From: Saccharothrix tamanrassetensis
GTDB taxonomy: Bacteria; Actinomycetota; Actinomycetes; Mycobacteriales; Pseudonocardiaceae
NCBI RefSeq assembly: GCF_014203665.1
Contig: NZ_JACHJN010000003.1
Span: 186,001 to 250,000 of the forward strand
Length of the DNA: 64,000 bases
Reading direction: 5' to 3'
Below, piece by piece: positions 49,557 through 58,599 of this stretch. The position numbers and the translations under genes are program-made. Position 1 is the first letter of the stretch, and every line of letters starts with the position of its first letter. The notes beneath the pieces are model-generated. The model did not search any database. It was not told the origin of the DNA and was given only the letters and a program-made list of their open reading frames with translations.

Positions 49557-50288
49557 GTGTACCGGGTGTTCGAGGCCCTCGACGAGCTGGTCACGATCGT
49601 CGAGGAAGCGCGTGGCGTGCCGATGACCTCCGGGTGCGTCGTGCCGCGCGGTGACGTGCTCGAACTGCTGGACGACGTGCGCGACGCCATCCCGGCCGAG
49701 CTGGACGACGCCCAGGACGTGCTGGACCACCGCGACGAGCTGGTGGGCAAGGCGCAGCACGAGCTGGAGGCGACCACCAGCAAGGCCCGCGCCGACGCCG
49801 AGCGGATCGTCGCCGAGGCGCAGCACGAGGCCGAGCGGATGCTGTCCGAGGCCCGGGCCCGTGCCGAGCGCATGATCGCCGAGTCCGAGGACCAGGCCGA
49901 GCGGACCATCTCGGCGGGTCGCCAGGAGTACGAGGACCTGGTGGGCCGCGCGCACGCCGAGGCCGACCGCATGGTGCAGGCCGGGCGCGCCAACTACGAG
50001 CGGGCGATCGAGGAGGGCCGGGCCGAGCAGGCGCGGCTGGTCGACCAGACCGAGGTCGTGCAGGCCGCGCACGTCGAGTCCGCCCGCGTGCTGGACGCCG
50101 CCCAGTCGGAGGCCATCCGGCTGCGCAGCGAGTGCGACGCGTACGTGGACGGCAAGCTGGCCGACTTCGAGGACCTGCTCGCGCACACCCTGCGCTCCGT
50201 CGGGAAGGGCCGCTCGCACCTGCGCGGCCCGGCCGTCGCGAGCGCCGCGGCGCCGTTCGACTACCACGAGGCGAACGCCCGCACCTGA
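49557..50288 (+). CDS. sepIVA: DivIVA-like septum/growth coiled-coil protein SepIVA
   Basis: This 243-residue protein corresponds to mycobacterial SepIVA, which is needed for septation and polar growth. A short N-terminal domain (YRVFEALDELVTIVEEARGVPMTSGCVVPR) is followed by a long coiled coil (about residues 50-225) rich in AEAQHEAERMLSEARARAERM. Position before yceD and rnc supports the identity. The GTG start follows a GC-rich leader without a strong ribosome site. Short tandem repeats follow the stop. Confidence 0.87.
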   Translation: MYRVFEALDELVTIVEEARGVPMTSGCVVPRGDVLELLDDVRDAIPAELDDAQDVLDHRDELVGKAQHELEATTSKARADAERIVAEAQHEAERMLSEARARAERMIAESEDQAERTISAGRQEYEDLVGRAHAEADRMVQAGRANYERAIEEGRAEQARLVDQTEVVQAAHVESARVLDAAQSEAIRLRSECDAYVDGKLADFEDLLAHTLRSVGKGRSHLRGPAVASAAAPFDYHEANART

Positions 50289-50347
50289 CGCCCGCGCCCG
50301 ACCTCCGGAACGCACCTCGCGCGGTCGGCGACGACCCGCCGCCGACC

Positions 50348-50412
50348 CCCGGAACGCCCGACCGAACACCCCGGAAGCCCTGCCGAACACCCCCGGAACA
50401 CCCGAACGGACG
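50348..50412. repeat. 22-bp tandem repeat after sepIVA
   Basis: Three units beginning CCCGGAA and continuing to CCGAACACC start at 50348, 50370 and 50392, followed by a partial CCCGAACGG. No gene is visible between 50289 and 50506. Confidence 0.6.
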
Positions 50413-50506
50413 ACGCCGGACCTGCCGATTTCACGTCAGCGCCCATCGTCGCGTACCCTTGACCGGCTGGCCGTGGTAAGTCACCCGTCGGCAAACACCA
50501 AACATC

Positions 50507-51094
50507 ATGCCTGATCACCGTCACGCGTCCACGCGTCCCACAGCGACCGGGCCCTGGGTCATCGACACCAGGGACCTCGGGCGTCGCGCGGGCTCCAGCC
50601 GCGCCCTGAAGCGGTCTGTGCCCGCCGAAGGAGTCGGCCTGCTCGGGGTGATCGCGGTGCCGCCGGGCGGGAACGTCGAACTCGACCTCCTGCTGGAGTC
50701 CGTGGTCGAGGGAGTGCTGGTGACCGGCACGGCCGCGACAACGGTCGAAGGGGAGTGCTCGCGCTGCCTGGAGCCGCTGTCGGCGGAGGTCGAGGTGGAG
50801 CTGACGGAGCTGTACGCGTACCCGGACAGCACCACCGACGAGACCACCGAAGAGGACGAGGTCAGTCGCCTGCACGACGACCTGATCGACCTGGAACCTG
50901 TGGTGCGGGACGCCATCGTGCTCGCCCTGCCGCAGGTGCCGCTGTGCTCGCCGGACTGCCTCGGGCTGTGCGTCGACTGCGGCGGCAGGCTGGCTGATCT
51001 CGGGCCCGATCACGGGCATGAGACGATTGACCCCCGGTGGGCCGCGCTGCAAGAGCGGTTCGACGGGAATCGTGACAATCCAGAGGAGAAATAG
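50507..51094 (+). CDS. YceD/DUF177 family protein
   Basis: This 195-residue protein has the YceD core: [20 protein letters not shown], then [32 protein letters not shown] and the C-terminal [25 protein letters not shown] with paired Cys. YceD is nearly always next to rpmF, as here (2-bp gap). It is linked to ribosome assembly in bacteria and to 23S rRNA accumulation in plants. The Cys pairs may bind zinc. Confidence 0.9.
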   Translation: MPDHRHASTRPTATGPWVIDTRDLGRRAGSSRALKRSVPAEGVGLLGVIAVPPGGNVELDLLLESVVEGVLVTGTAATTVEGECSRCLEPLSAEVEVELTELYAYPDSTTDETTEEDEVSRLHDDLIDLEPVVRDAIVLALPQVPLCSPDCLGLCVDCGGRLADLGPDHGHETIDPRWAALQERFDGNRDNPEEK

Positions 51095-51096
51095 TC

Positions 51097-51279
51097 GTGG
51101 CCGTCCCGAAGCGGAAGATGTCGCGCTCGAACACGCGCTCGCGCCGCGCTCAGTGGAAGACCGCTGCCGTGCACCTGGTGGCCTGCTCGAACCGGGCCTG
51201 CCGCCAGCCGAAGCCGCAGCACGTGGCCTGCCCGGCTTGTGGCCAGTACGACGGCCGCCAGGTCGTCCAGCCGGCCTGA
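51097..51279 (+). CDS. rpmF: 50S ribosomal protein L32
   Basis: This 60-residue L32 starts [20 protein letters not shown] and carries a zinc ribbon with Cys in [11 protein letters not shown] and ACPACGQYD. The GTG starts 2 bp after the yceD stop, with GAGGAGAAA serving as ribosome site. The yceD-rpmF-rnc order is conserved in bacteria. Confidence 0.96.
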   Translation: MAVPKRKMSRSNTRSRRAQWKTAAVHLVACSNRACRQPKPQHVACPACGQYDGRQVVQPA

Positions 51280-51307
51280 TCCTCCGAAGGCGAAGGAAGC
51301 GGCACAA

Positions 51308-52132
51308 GTGGGGGGTAGGTCGTCGCGCGGTCGGTCCGCCGACCGCGCCCCGCTGCTCGAAGCGCTCGGCGTCCCGTTGGACGCCGAGCTGCTGACGCTC
51401 GCTCTGACGCACCGGTCGTACGCGTACGAGAACGGCGGGCTCCCGCCGAACGAACGACTGGAGTTTCTCGGCGACGCGGTGCTCGGCCTCGTCGTCACCG
51501 ATCACCTGTACCGCACCCATCCCGACCTGCCCGAGGGGCAGCTCGCGAAACTCCGTGCCAGCGTGGTGAACATGCACGCGCTGGCGGGTGTGGCCAGGGG
51601 CTTGGGCGAGGACGGTCTGGGCGGGCACCTGCTGCTCGGTCGCGGCGAGGAACTGACCGGCGGCAGGGACAAGGCGAGCATCCTCGCGGACGGCCTGGAG
51701 GCCGTCATCGGCGCGGCGTACTTGCAGTTCGGCATCGAGACCGCGCGTCAACTGGTCCACCACCTGTTCGACCCGCTGTTGGCGGAGGCGCCGCTGCGCG
51801 GCGCCGGGCTGGACTGGAAGACCAGTCTGCAGGAGCTCACCGCATCGGCGGGGCTGGGCGTGCCCGAGTACCGGGTGGACGACCAGGGACCGGACCACCG
51901 CAAGGAGTTCACCGCCACGGTGCACGTCGGCGGCCAGTCCCACGGCGCCGGCGACGGACGCACGAAGAAGGAAGCCGAGCAGAAGGCGGCCGCCGCCGCC
52001 TACCGCGTGCTGTCGGAACGGATCCGCGGCGAGCAGGAAGCCGCCGCGGTCGGGAACGGCCACGCCGCAACCCAGGCTCCACCGCAGGCAACCCAGGCTC
52101 CACCGCAGACCTCACCCACCGAGGAAGACTGA
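51308..52132 (+). CDS. rnc: Ribonuclease III
   Basis: This 274-residue dsRNA endonuclease has the RNase III signature [20 protein letters not shown] (residues about 50-70) with acidic metal ligands. The second catalytic region is [19 protein letters not shown], and a C-terminal dsRNA-binding domain ends near [18 protein letters not shown] Gln/Pro tail with a tandem ATQAPPQ repeat follows. I chose the GTG at 51308 on position; the first codons are poorly conserved. Confidence 0.95.
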   Translation: MGGRSSRGRSADRAPLLEALGVPLDAELLTLALTHRSYAYENGGLPPNERLEFLGDAVLGLVVTDHLYRTHPDLPEGQLAKLRASVVNMHALAGVARGLGEDGLGGHLLLGRGEELTGGRDKASILADGLEAVIGAAYLQFGIETARQLVHHLFDPLLAEAPLRGAGLDWKTSLQELTASAGLGVPEYRVDDQGPDHRKEFTATVHVGGQSHGAGDGRTKKEAEQKAAAAAYRVLSERIRGEQEAAAVGNGHAATQAPPQATQAPPQTSPTEED

Positions 52133-52137
52133 AGCCG

Positions 52138-52356
52138 ATGCATGCCACGAACGTCCGGACCAACCGGCGCGTGCGCGACCACCGCCACCCCCGACCGTTG
52201 ACCGCCTCCCGCAGCGGCGGCATCCAGGGCCTCGTCCTGGTCCGCGACACCACGCAGGCCGGTGGCTGGATGCTCAAGCCCACCAAGCCGCAGGCCGCCG
52301 CGTACGAGCTCCTGGAGGAGCTGGAAGCCGCCGAGGCCGCGGAGACCGAGGACTGA
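52138..52356 (+). CDS. Small unrecognised protein between rnc and mutM
   Basis: This 72-residue protein is not one I recognise. It is basic at the start (NVRTNRRVRDHRHPRP) and acidic at the end (ELLEELEAAEAAETED), with GGIQGLVLVRDTTQAGGWML between. It starts 6 bp after rnc and stops 10 bp before mutM, so it fills a conserved operon gap neatly. The tight spacing supports it being a real gene. Confidence 0.6.
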   Translation: MHATNVRTNRRVRDHRHPRPLTASRSGGIQGLVLVRDTTQAGGWMLKPTKPQAAAYELLEELEAAEAAETED

Positions 52357-52365
52357 GTCCGCCAC

Positions 52366-53226
52366 GTGCCCGAGCTGCCTGAGGTAGAGGTAGTCCGCCG
52401 AGGTCTGCACGAGCACGTCGCCGGCCGGACCGTCGCCTCCGTCGAGGTCCTGCACGACCGCGCGATCCGCCGCCACCTGCCCGGTGCGGCGGATTTCGCG
52501 TCCCGTCTGGCCGGTCGGACGATGGTGCGGGCGCGGCGGCGCGGCAAGTACCTGTGGGTGGACCTGTCCGACGGGGACGCGCTGCTCGCGCACCTCGGGA
52601 TGAGCGGCCAGATGCTGGTGCAGCCGTCCGACGCCCCCGACGAGAAGCACCTCCGGGTCCGGGTCCGGTTCGCCGACGACGGGCCGGAGCTGCGGTTCGT
52701 GGACCAGCGGACGTTCGGCGGCCTGGCGCTGGCCGAGATCGTCGAGGTCGACGGCACCCCGCTGCCGCAGCCGGTCGCGCACATCGCGCGCGACCCGATG
52801 GACCCGGCGTTCGACCCGGACGCGGCCGTGGCGGCGATGCGGCGTCGGCGCACCGACGTGAAGCGGGCGCTGCTGGACCAGACCCTGGTGTCCGGGGTGG
52901 GCAACATCTACGCGGACGAGGCGCTGTGGCGCAGCCGCCTGCACAGCCTGCGGCCCACCGCGAAGCTCACCCGCCCGAAAGCGGCCGAGCTGCTCGCGCA
53001 CGCCACGCAGGTGATGCGGGAGGCGCTGGGCGAGGGCGGCACGTCGTTCGACGCGCTCTACGTCAACGTGAACGGCCAGTCCGGCTACTTCGACCGCTCG
53101 CTGAACGTCTACGGGCAGGAGAACCGGCCGTGCGGGAGGTGCGGCACGGCGATCGTCCGCGAACCCTTCATGAACCGCTCGTCCTACTCGTGCCCGCGCT
53201 GCCAGCCGAAGCCGCGCACGCCTTGA
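52366..53226 (+). CDS. mutM: Formamidopyrimidine-DNA glycosylase
   Basis: This 286-residue bifunctional glycosylase/AP lyase removes 8-oxoguanine and formamidopyrimidines. The catalytic Pro-Glu follows the initiator in [14 protein letters not shown]. The H2TH region is in [21 protein letters not shown], and the C-terminal zinc finger uses CGRCG and CPRCQ. The GTG start lies 10 bp after the small preceding gene. Complements the MutT1 8-oxo-GTP sanitising enzyme elsewhere in the window. Confidence 0.96.
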   Translation: MPELPEVEVVRRGLHEHVAGRTVASVEVLHDRAIRRHLPGAADFASRLAGRTMVRARRRGKYLWVDLSDGDALLAHLGMSGQMLVQPSDAPDEKHLRVRVRFADDGPELRFVDQRTFGGLALAEIVEVDGTPLPQPVAHIARDPMDPAFDPDAAVAAMRRRRTDVKRALLDQTLVSGVGNIYADEALWRSRLHSLRPTAKLTRPKAAELLAHATQVMREALGEGGTSFDALYVNVNGQSGYFDRSLNVYGQENRPCGRCGTAIVREPFMNRSSYSCPRCQPKPRTP

Positions 53227-53280
53227 CGCCGCCCAGCGCTTCGTCGCCTCGGTGCTCCGCCGGCTCGGCGCGTCCCGGCA

Positions 53281-53718
53281 TCAGCGTTTCTTCGGCTCGG
53301 CCAGCCTGCGCAACAGCGGCGTGACCGAGCGGACGTGGTCGCGCTCCTCTTCGGACAGACGCGAGAGCCGCTCGCACAACAGCTCGGCCTCGCCGTGCGC
53401 GAGCGACAGGATCGTGTCCCGGCCCGCGCCGGTCAGCTCGACGATCGTGGCGCGGCCGTCCGCCGGATCGGCTTCCCGGCGCACCAGACCGCCGGATTCC
53501 AGGCCCGTCACGACCGTGGTCGCCGTCGGCTGCGAGCACAGCGCGCGCACCGCGATCTCGCCGATCCGCATGGGCCCCTGGGCGGCCAGCTCGGCGAGGA
53601 CGAGGAGCTGCGTGGGCTGCAGCCTCCGCACGGGCGCCGACTGCCGCAGGCTGCGGACCAGCCGGTGCACGGCGACCACGAGCTGTAACGCGTCCTGGTT
53701 GGTCACACTGGTGGTCAT
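53281..53718 (-). CDS. MarR-family transcriptional regulator
   Basis: This 145-residue winged-helix protein has LLVLAELAAQGPMRIGEIAVRALCSQPTATTVV as the HTH region, then LVRREADPADGRATIVELTGAGR for the wing. MarR proteins sense phenolics, oxidants or drugs. No gene is close on its strand. A TGTCC-N6-GGACA palindrome 37 bp upstream of its start is a probable own operator. Confidence 0.88.
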   Translation of the reverse strand: MTTSVTNQDALQLVVAVHRLVRSLRQSAPVRRLQPTQLLVLAELAAQGPMRIGEIAVRALCSQPTATTVVTGLESGGLVRREADPADGRATIVELTGAGRDTILSLAHGEAELLCERLSRLSEEERDHVRSVTPLLRRLAEPKKR

Positions 53719-53754
53719 CGAGGACCTCCTCGTGGCTCACCGACCGTGAGCAGT

Positions 53755-53770
53755 TGTCCTAATTCGGACA
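53755..53770. promoter_or_regulatory. Operator candidate upstream of marR
   Basis: TGTCC-TAATTC-GGACA is a 5-6-5 inverted repeat in an AT-richer stretch containing further GGACA/TGTCC half-sites. It suits a MarR dimer. Confidence 0.5.
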
Positions 53771-53974
53771 GGACATTCGCACTATCGCACTACCAATGTC
53801 CAGCGAATGGATTCATTCGCACCCGTATGTACTCACGGTTTCCGCACCGATGCGGTCCACCAGCCGCTAGAACAGCGTAAAAGCCGAGGTGAGGGGCATC
53901 AAGACGCCATCAGAAAGACTGGAAACCCGAGTCGCGCCCGGCGCGGCGGCAGGCACCCGACGTAGTGTCACACC

Positions 53975-54652
53975 GTGACGAAGGTGCTCGTGGTCGACGA
54001 CGAACCGCAGATCGTGCGCGCCCTGCGGATCAACCTGTCCGCGCGGGGCTATTCGGTGCTCACCGCGCACGACGGCACGAGTGCCCTCAAAGTCGCCGCC
54101 GAGGGCAAACCGGACGTCGTCGTGCTCGACCTCGGCCTCCCCGACGTGGATGGCACCGACGTGATCGCCGGGCTGCGCGGCTGGACGTCCGTGCCGATCA
54201 TCGTGCTGTCCGCGCGCACCGACTCGTCGGACAAGGTGGGTGCGCTGGACGCGGGCGCGGACGACTACGTGACCAAGCCGTTCGGCATGGACGAACTGCT
54301 GGCCCGGCTGCGCGCGGCGGTGCGGCGGTCGGCGGTGGCCGAGGGTGAGGACGCGGTGGTGGAGACCTCGTCGTTCACCGTGGACCTGGCGGCGAAGAAG
54401 GTGGTCCGGGAAGGCGCGGAGGTGCACCTCACGCCGACCGAGTGGGGCCTGCTGGAGATCCTGGCCCGCAACCGGGGCCGGCTGGTGGCGCAGAAGCAGC
54501 TGCTCCAGGAGGTGTGGGGGCCGCAGTACGCGAAGGAGACGCACTACCTGCGGGTGTACCTGGCCCAGCTGCGGCGCAAGCTGGAGCCCGAACCGTCGCA
54601 TCCCCGGCACCTGGTGACGGAGCCGGGGATGGGGTACCGCTTCGAGCTGTGA
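53975..54652 (+). CDS. OmpR/PhoB-type response regulator, KdpE-like
   Basis: This 225-residue protein has a receiver domain with phospho-acceptor Asp52 (VVVLDLGLPD), DDE at residues 8-10, LSART and the Lys of VTKPFGMDELLARL. A winged-helix output domain follows (ARNRGRLVAQKQLLQEVWGPQYAKETHYLRVY). Sequence is closest in style to KdpE, which controls potassium uptake. No kdpFABC or kdpD lies in the window, so it is an orphan here. A TAGTGT box ends 6 nt before the GTG, suggesting a leaderless mRNA. Confidence 0.85.
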   Translation: MTKVLVVDDEPQIVRALRINLSARGYSVLTAHDGTSALKVAAEGKPDVVVLDLGLPDVDGTDVIAGLRGWTSVPIIVLSARTDSSDKVGALDAGADDYVTKPFGMDELLARLRAAVRRSAVAEGEDAVVETSSFTVDLAAKKVVREGAEVHLTPTEWGLLEILARNRGRLVAQKQLLQEVWGPQYAKETHYLRVYLAQLRRKLEPEPSHPRHLVTEPGMGYRFEL

Positions 54653-54670
54653 CGCCGTTCCGCGAGGTCG

Positions 54671-54728
54671 CCGGTCGGTGAGCCTGCCGGTGGGTGGGCC
54701 TGCCGGTCGGTGAGGCTGCCGGTCGGTC
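54671..54728. repeat. 16-bp tandem repeat after the KdpE-like gene
   Basis: Units like CCGGTCGGTGAGCCTG start at 54671, 54687, 54703 and 54719. The array begins 18 bp after the stop and reaches almost to the convergent flavoprotein gene. Confidence 0.7.
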
Positions 54729-54737
54729 TCGGGGCGC

Positions 54738-55868
54738 TCAGCCCACGGGCAGCGTCGGGTGGCGCTCGAACAGGATCGTGCCGCGCACCACGGCCTCCTT
54801 GTACCGGGCGGCGAGCCGTCCGGTGAGCACGGCTTCGCGCGGGCTGTCGTCGCCGCGCACGAACTGGATCAGACCGTGCCTGCGGCCGAGGCTGATGCAC
54901 TGGTTGATGTAGGAGAACCGGAACGGCTTGGGCTCCAGGCCCCGCATCCGGTCGGCGAGCGCACGCACGGCCCGCTGAGCGGTGGGCAAACCTGTCGCGC
55001 ACGCCATGCGCAGCTCCAGGCCGTCCGGGCGGCGGATGGCGGCGGCGTCGCCGATGGCCAGCACCTCCGGGTGCGAGACCGACGTCAACGTCTGGTCCAC
55101 GACCACCCGGCCGTTGTGGTCGACCGCGAAACCGGCTTCCCGAGCCAGCTCCGGCACCCGGAAGCCCGCCGTCCACACCACCGTGTCGGCCGGGACGCGC
55201 CCGCCGTCGGCCAACCGCAGCCCTTCGGCGTCGACCGACGTCACGTGGGCGTTCTCGCGCACCTCCACGCCGAGCCGGGCGAACGTCCGGTGCAGGTAGC
55301 GCCGTGCCTTCTCGGACAGCGCGGCACCCGGCACGCCTCCGGTGACCAGCACGACGGTCAGCTCCGGGTGGCTCTCGGCCAGTTCGGCGGCGGCCTCGAC
55401 ACCGGTGAGACCGCCACCGACTACCGCCACCGTGCGGGCCTGCGCGAGGTCGGTGCGCAGCCGCTCGGCGTCCTCCCGGGTGGCCACGGTGTGGGCGTGC
55501 TCGCGGACGCCGGGCACCGAGTCCAGGTCCGCGTGGCTGCCCACGGCGTAGACGAGCCGGTCGTAGCCGAGAGTCCCGTCGGTGAGCGTGATCTTGCGGG
55601 TCTGCGGGTCGATCGCGGTGACCCGGTCCACCACCAGGTCGACGCCGGTCCCGCGCAGCAGGTCGGCGAGCGGCAGGTCGCGCAGCACCTGGCCGGCGGC
55701 GAGCTGGTGCAGCCGGACCCGTTCCACGAACCGGTCACGGGCGTTGACCAGGGTGACCTCGGCGTCGGTCCACTTCGCCGCCAGCTTGGCCGCCGCCAGT
55801 CCCGCGTAGCCGGCGCCGATGACGACTATCCGATCGTTGCCTCCGCTGGTGGGCGTCTGCTCCGTCAT
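54738..55868 (-). CDS. FAD-dependent NAD(P)H dehydrogenase-like protein
   Basis: This 376-residue two-dinucleotide-binding flavoprotein belongs to the NDH-2/AIF group. The FAD motif VVIGAGYAGLAAAKLAAKW is near the start, the NAD(P)H motif VVGGGLTGVEAAAELAE lies mid-chain and FAIGDAA-type binding is at VLAIGDAAAIRRPDG. It lacks an obvious C-terminal membrane helix. NADH:quinone oxidoreduction or another electron transfer is possible. Its gene is divergent from the acetyltransferase. Confidence 0.82.
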   Translation of the reverse strand: MTEQTPTSGGNDRIVVIGAGYAGLAAAKLAAKWTDAEVTLVNARDRFVERVRLHQLAAGQVLRDLPLADLLRGTGVDLVVDRVTAIDPQTRKITLTDGTLGYDRLVYAVGSHADLDSVPGVREHAHTVATREDAERLRTDLAQARTVAVVGGGLTGVEAAAELAESHPELTVVLVTGGVPGAALSEKARRYLHRTFARLGVEVRENAHVTSVDAEGLRLADGGRVPADTVVWTAGFRVPELAREAGFAVDHNGRVVVDQTLTSVSHPEVLAIGDAAAIRRPDGLELRMACATGLPTAQRAVRALADRMRGLEPKPFRFSYINQCISLGRRHGLIQFVRGDDSPREAVLTGRLAARYKEAVVRGTILFERHPTLPVG

Positions 55869-56031
55869 GTCCCCGTCCTTTCGTCATGGACGGAGCGAGG
55901 TGGCGACGCGGTTCGTGACAGCCATGCGTGTGAGTCGCGTCACGGCGTCGGGAAGTCCTGCGGGCCCGCCGGCACTTCGCGGACGACATGATCGTTGTGA
56001 TGGTGTCGACGGACAGAGGATTGGCGGCCAG

Positions 56032-56559
56032 GTGATTTCGACGGCTCACACGTCCGAAGTGGACTCCGCGCTGCTCGCGGCGGCGCGCAAGCTGTGCGAC
56101 GACGCGTTCGACGGCGACTTCAGCGACGACGACTGGGAGCACGCGCTGGGCGGCGTGCACGCGTTCGTGTGGGAGGGCGACGAGCTGGCCGGCCACGGAT
56201 CGGTGGTGCAGCGTCGTCTGCTGCACGGCGGGCGGGCGTTGCGCGCCGGGTACGTCGAGGCCGTGGCGGTACGGGCGGACCGGCGTAAGCGCGGGCACGG
56301 CGCGGCCGTCATGACGGCGTTGGAGGGCGTGGTGCGCGGCGCGTACGAGTTGGGCGCGCTGGCCTCGGCAGAGGACGCGCTGGACTTCTACGGTGCCCGT
56401 GGGTGGCAGCTGTGGCGCGGGCCGACCTCGGTGCTGGGCCCCGAAGGGCCGACACGCACCGAGGACGACGACGGCGGCATCTTCGTGCTGCCCGTGACGG
56501 CTTCACTCGACCTCACGGGCCCGTTGGCGTGCGACTGGCGGGACGGGGACGTCTGGTAG
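56032..56559 (+). CDS. aac(2'): Aminoglycoside 2'-N-acetyltransferase, AAC(2')-I family
   Basis: This 175-residue GNAT enzyme is closely similar by eye to mycobacterial AAC(2')-Ic. Shared segments include AFDGDFSDDDWEHALGGVHA, VVQRRLLHGGRALRAGYVEA, the acetyl-CoA loop RADRRKRGHGAAVM and RGWQLWRGPTSVLGPEGPTR, ending LACDWRDGDVW. Such enzymes acetylate the 2' amine of gentamicin and related drugs; in mycobacteria the gene is chromosomal and its native role debated. The GTG at 56032 is the best start. It lies in the accessory block between mutM and acyP. Confidence 0.88.
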   Translation: MISTAHTSEVDSALLAAARKLCDDAFDGDFSDDDWEHALGGVHAFVWEGDELAGHGSVVQRRLLHGGRALRAGYVEAVAVRADRRKRGHGAAVMTALEGVVRGAYELGALASAEDALDFYGARGWQLWRGPTSVLGPEGPTRTEDDDGGIFVLPVTASLDLTGPLACDWRDGDVW

Positions 56560-56564
56560 CCCGG

Positions 56565-57416
56565 TCAGGGCCGCCGCGCCGTCACGATCCACGCCGCCGA
56601 GTCGTACCAGACGCCCTCGGGGGTCTCGTGCGCCGCGAGGCTGGTCCGCAGGTCGTCGAACGCACGCGCCCTGGTGTCGTCGTCCAGTTCCCGCACCAGG
56701 TCGCGGTACCGGTGAGACGTGAAGACGAACGCGTCCTCCACGTCGCGGCCGAAGTACATCTGCTCGTTCACACCGCGCAGCCGGACGTCCGTGAACCCGG
56801 CCGACGTCAGCAGGTGCCGCACCCGTTCCGGGTCGCTCAGCGAGAACGGGCTCGGCGCGTCCGGCGGCGGCACGGGCAGCTCGCGGCCGGCCGCCAGCGC
56901 GGTCCGGAACGCGGTCATGAACTCGTTGGCCGCCAGCGGTTGCCAGGTCAGCAGCACCAGCCGGCCACCGGGCCGCAGGGCCCGCCCGACGTTGCCGAAC
57001 GCGGCCACCGGGTCGCCGAAGAACATCGACCCGTGCCGGCTGACCGCCAGGTCGAAACCCGCCTCCGGGAACGGGTGGACCTGGGCGTCGGCCTGCTCGA
57101 AGGACGCGTTGCGCACGCCCTCCCGCTCCGCCAGCCGACGCGCCAGGTCGATCATCCGCGCCGACAGGTCCACGCCCAGCGCGGAGGCGCCGCGCCGGGC
57201 CGCGTCACGGGTCGTCCGCCCGCTGCCGCAGCCGACGTCCAGCACGTCCTCGGCGGGCCCGATCGCCGCCGCGTCCAGGAACCCGGGGTGGTACCGGGCC
57301 ACCCCGTCCTCGAAGCGTTCGGCGTGGTCCGCCCAGAACGCGCCCTGATCACCGTTCCAGGTGTCCAGCTGACCGGAGTTGGACGGATCGACCCGCACCG
57401 CGGAGAAATCGCTCAT
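56565..57416 (-). CDS. Class I SAM-dependent methyltransferase
   Basis: This 283-residue methyltransferase has the SAM motif VLDVGCGSGRTTRDAARRGA (about residues 55-75), the acidic loop GVDLSARMIDLARRLAE and the post-motif GRALRPGGRLVLLTW. WNGDQGAFWADHAERFE resembles the opening of UbiE/small-molecule methyltransferases. The substrate is unknown. I chose the ATG at 57416 over an upstream in-frame start because the extra residues look non-conserved. Confidence 0.85.
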   Translation of the reverse strand: MSDFSAVRVDPSNSGQLDTWNGDQGAFWADHAERFEDGVARYHPGFLDAAAIGPAEDVLDVGCGSGRTTRDAARRGASALGVDLSARMIDLARRLAEREGVRNASFEQADAQVHPFPEAGFDLAVSRHGSMFFGDPVAAFGNVGRALRPGGRLVLLTWQPLAANEFMTAFRTALAAGRELPVPPPDAPSPFSLSDPERVRHLLTSAGFTDVRLRGVNEQMYFGRDVEDAFVFTSHRYRDLVRELDDDTRARAFDDLRTSLAAHETPEGVWYDSAAWIVTARRP

Positions 57417-57468
57417 CGGATCGGACCCTAGCGACCACTCCCCGGTGCCGCCCACCGTTTTCGGGCGT

Positions 57469-57936
57469 TCAGGGCTGCGCGCTCGTCGTCGGCGCCACGG
57501 TCGTCACGGCGCTGGACGAGGACGACGGGCCGTCCGTCGGCTCGTACGACGTCGGCGGGTTGCTCTGCGGCTGGGTCGTGGTCGGCGGCGCGGCCGGCTC
57601 GGTCGTCGTGGTCGCGGCCGGCTCGACCTTCGGCGCGTCCGGCTTCGGGGCGGCGGCCTCCGGCTCCTTCGCCGGCGACGGCCGGGAGGTGCGGGCGGAC
57701 ACCGTGATCACCACGGTGGACCTGCTGCCGTCCGGTCCGACCCGGACGGACGTGTCGGTGGTCACCTGGACGTCGGCCTGCGGCCGGGGCGGAGCCACGG
57801 CCGGATCGTCGTCGCCCGTCGCCAGCACCGAAGCGAGCGTGGCGATCACCGTGGCAACCACCGCACCGCCGCCGGCCAGCAGCGCCACCGAGGTGGCCTT
57901 CTTCTTCGGCGACTGCGGAGGATCTTCCTCGAACAC
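57469..57936 (-). CDS. Single-span protein with Thr/Pro/Ser-rich exterior (no recognised domain)
   Basis: This 155-residue protein has a short cytoplasmic KKK-containing start, one transmembrane helix (about residues 16-40, VALLAGGGAVVATVIATLASVL) and an extracellular low-complexity tail rich in TTT, PPTTT and SSSSS. I recognise no fold. It resembles the next upstream protein in layout, including a shared RPQADVQV/TVVITVSAR-type middle. The two look like paralogues exposed at the cell wall, and Thr-rich tails are often O-mannosylated in actinobacteria. Confidence 0.65.
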   Translation of the reverse strand: MFEEDPPQSPKKKATSVALLAGGGAVVATVIATLASVLATGDDDPAVAPPRPQADVQVTTDTSVRVGPDGSRSTVVITVSARTSRPSPAKEPEAAAPKPDAPKVEPAATTTTEPAAPPTTTQPQSNPPTSYEPTDGPSSSSSAVTTVAPTTSAQP

Positions 57937-58096
57937 ACCATCTCCCTTAGGGGAACCCGGTCGGATGGGTCAGGTGTCCGAGTTATCGGCGGTTGGCGCC
58001 GGCCTCCTCATCGTTCGAGCCGCCCTCCACTCGTTCGTGTGGCGGATCGTCACCCGGCTGCCGTGTCCTCGTTTGGGCTCGGCCCGGTGTTCGGGC

Positions 58097-58591
58097 TCAG
58101 CCCGCCGAGACGGCGGTCGTGGTCGTGGTGGTGGACGACGAGGTGACCACCGGAGGTGTCGTGGTGGTCGTTGTCGTCGTAGTGGTGGTGGTCGTGGGCT
58201 GTGGCGTGCCCGTGGGCTGCTGCGGCGGCGGGTCGTCGACCGTGGTGGTCGTGGTGGTGCCGTCCGGGTTGGTCACGGTTGTCACGCGGGTGCGCTTCGA
58301 CGTGGTGGTGGCGGTCGTGGCCGTCTCGGCCGGCGTCGTGGTCTCGGCGGTCGTGGCGAGCGCGACCGACGTGGTCGTGGTCTGCGGCGCGGTGGTCAGC
58401 GAGCTGCGCGACACCACGTCCTGGCGCGGGGTCGGCTTCGCCGGCGCGGCGCCCTCGGAAGCACCCGCGATGGACGCGATGGCGGCGAAGATCGTCGCGA
58501 CCAGCACGCCGGACGCGGCCAGCAGGACGTTCGGCGACACGCGGGGGCGTCGACGGTCGGATTCCGGGGTCTCGTACAGCCCGTCGGTCAC
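58097..58591 (-). CDS. Single-span protein with poly-Thr exterior (no recognised domain)
   Basis: This 164-residue protein has a short cytoplasmic start (VTDGLYETPESDRRRP), one transmembrane helix (about residues 23-46, VLLAASGVLVATIFAAIASIAG) and an outside tail that is largely Thr. A TVTNPDGTTTTTTVDD strand-like segment and a run of about 14 Thr are included. Simple ACC/ACG repeats make it prone to length change. It shares layout with the 155-residue protein downstream. A 24-25-bp repeat array lies just upstream of its start. Confidence 0.6.
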   Translation of the reverse strand: MTDGLYETPESDRRRPRVSPNVLLAASGVLVATIFAAIASIAGASEGAAPAKPTPRQDVVSRSSLTTAPQTTTTSVALATTAETTTPAETATTATTTSKRTRVTTVTNPDGTTTTTTVDDPPPQQPTGTPQPTTTTTTTTTTTTTPPVVTSSSTTTTTTAVSAG

Positions 58592-58599
58592 GCGTTCTC

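Noticed and set aside
53975..54652. Naming the response regulator kdpE outright
   Set aside because: Sequence resembles KdpE, but no kdpD sensor or kdpFABC transporter is nearby, so only KdpE-like is claimed.
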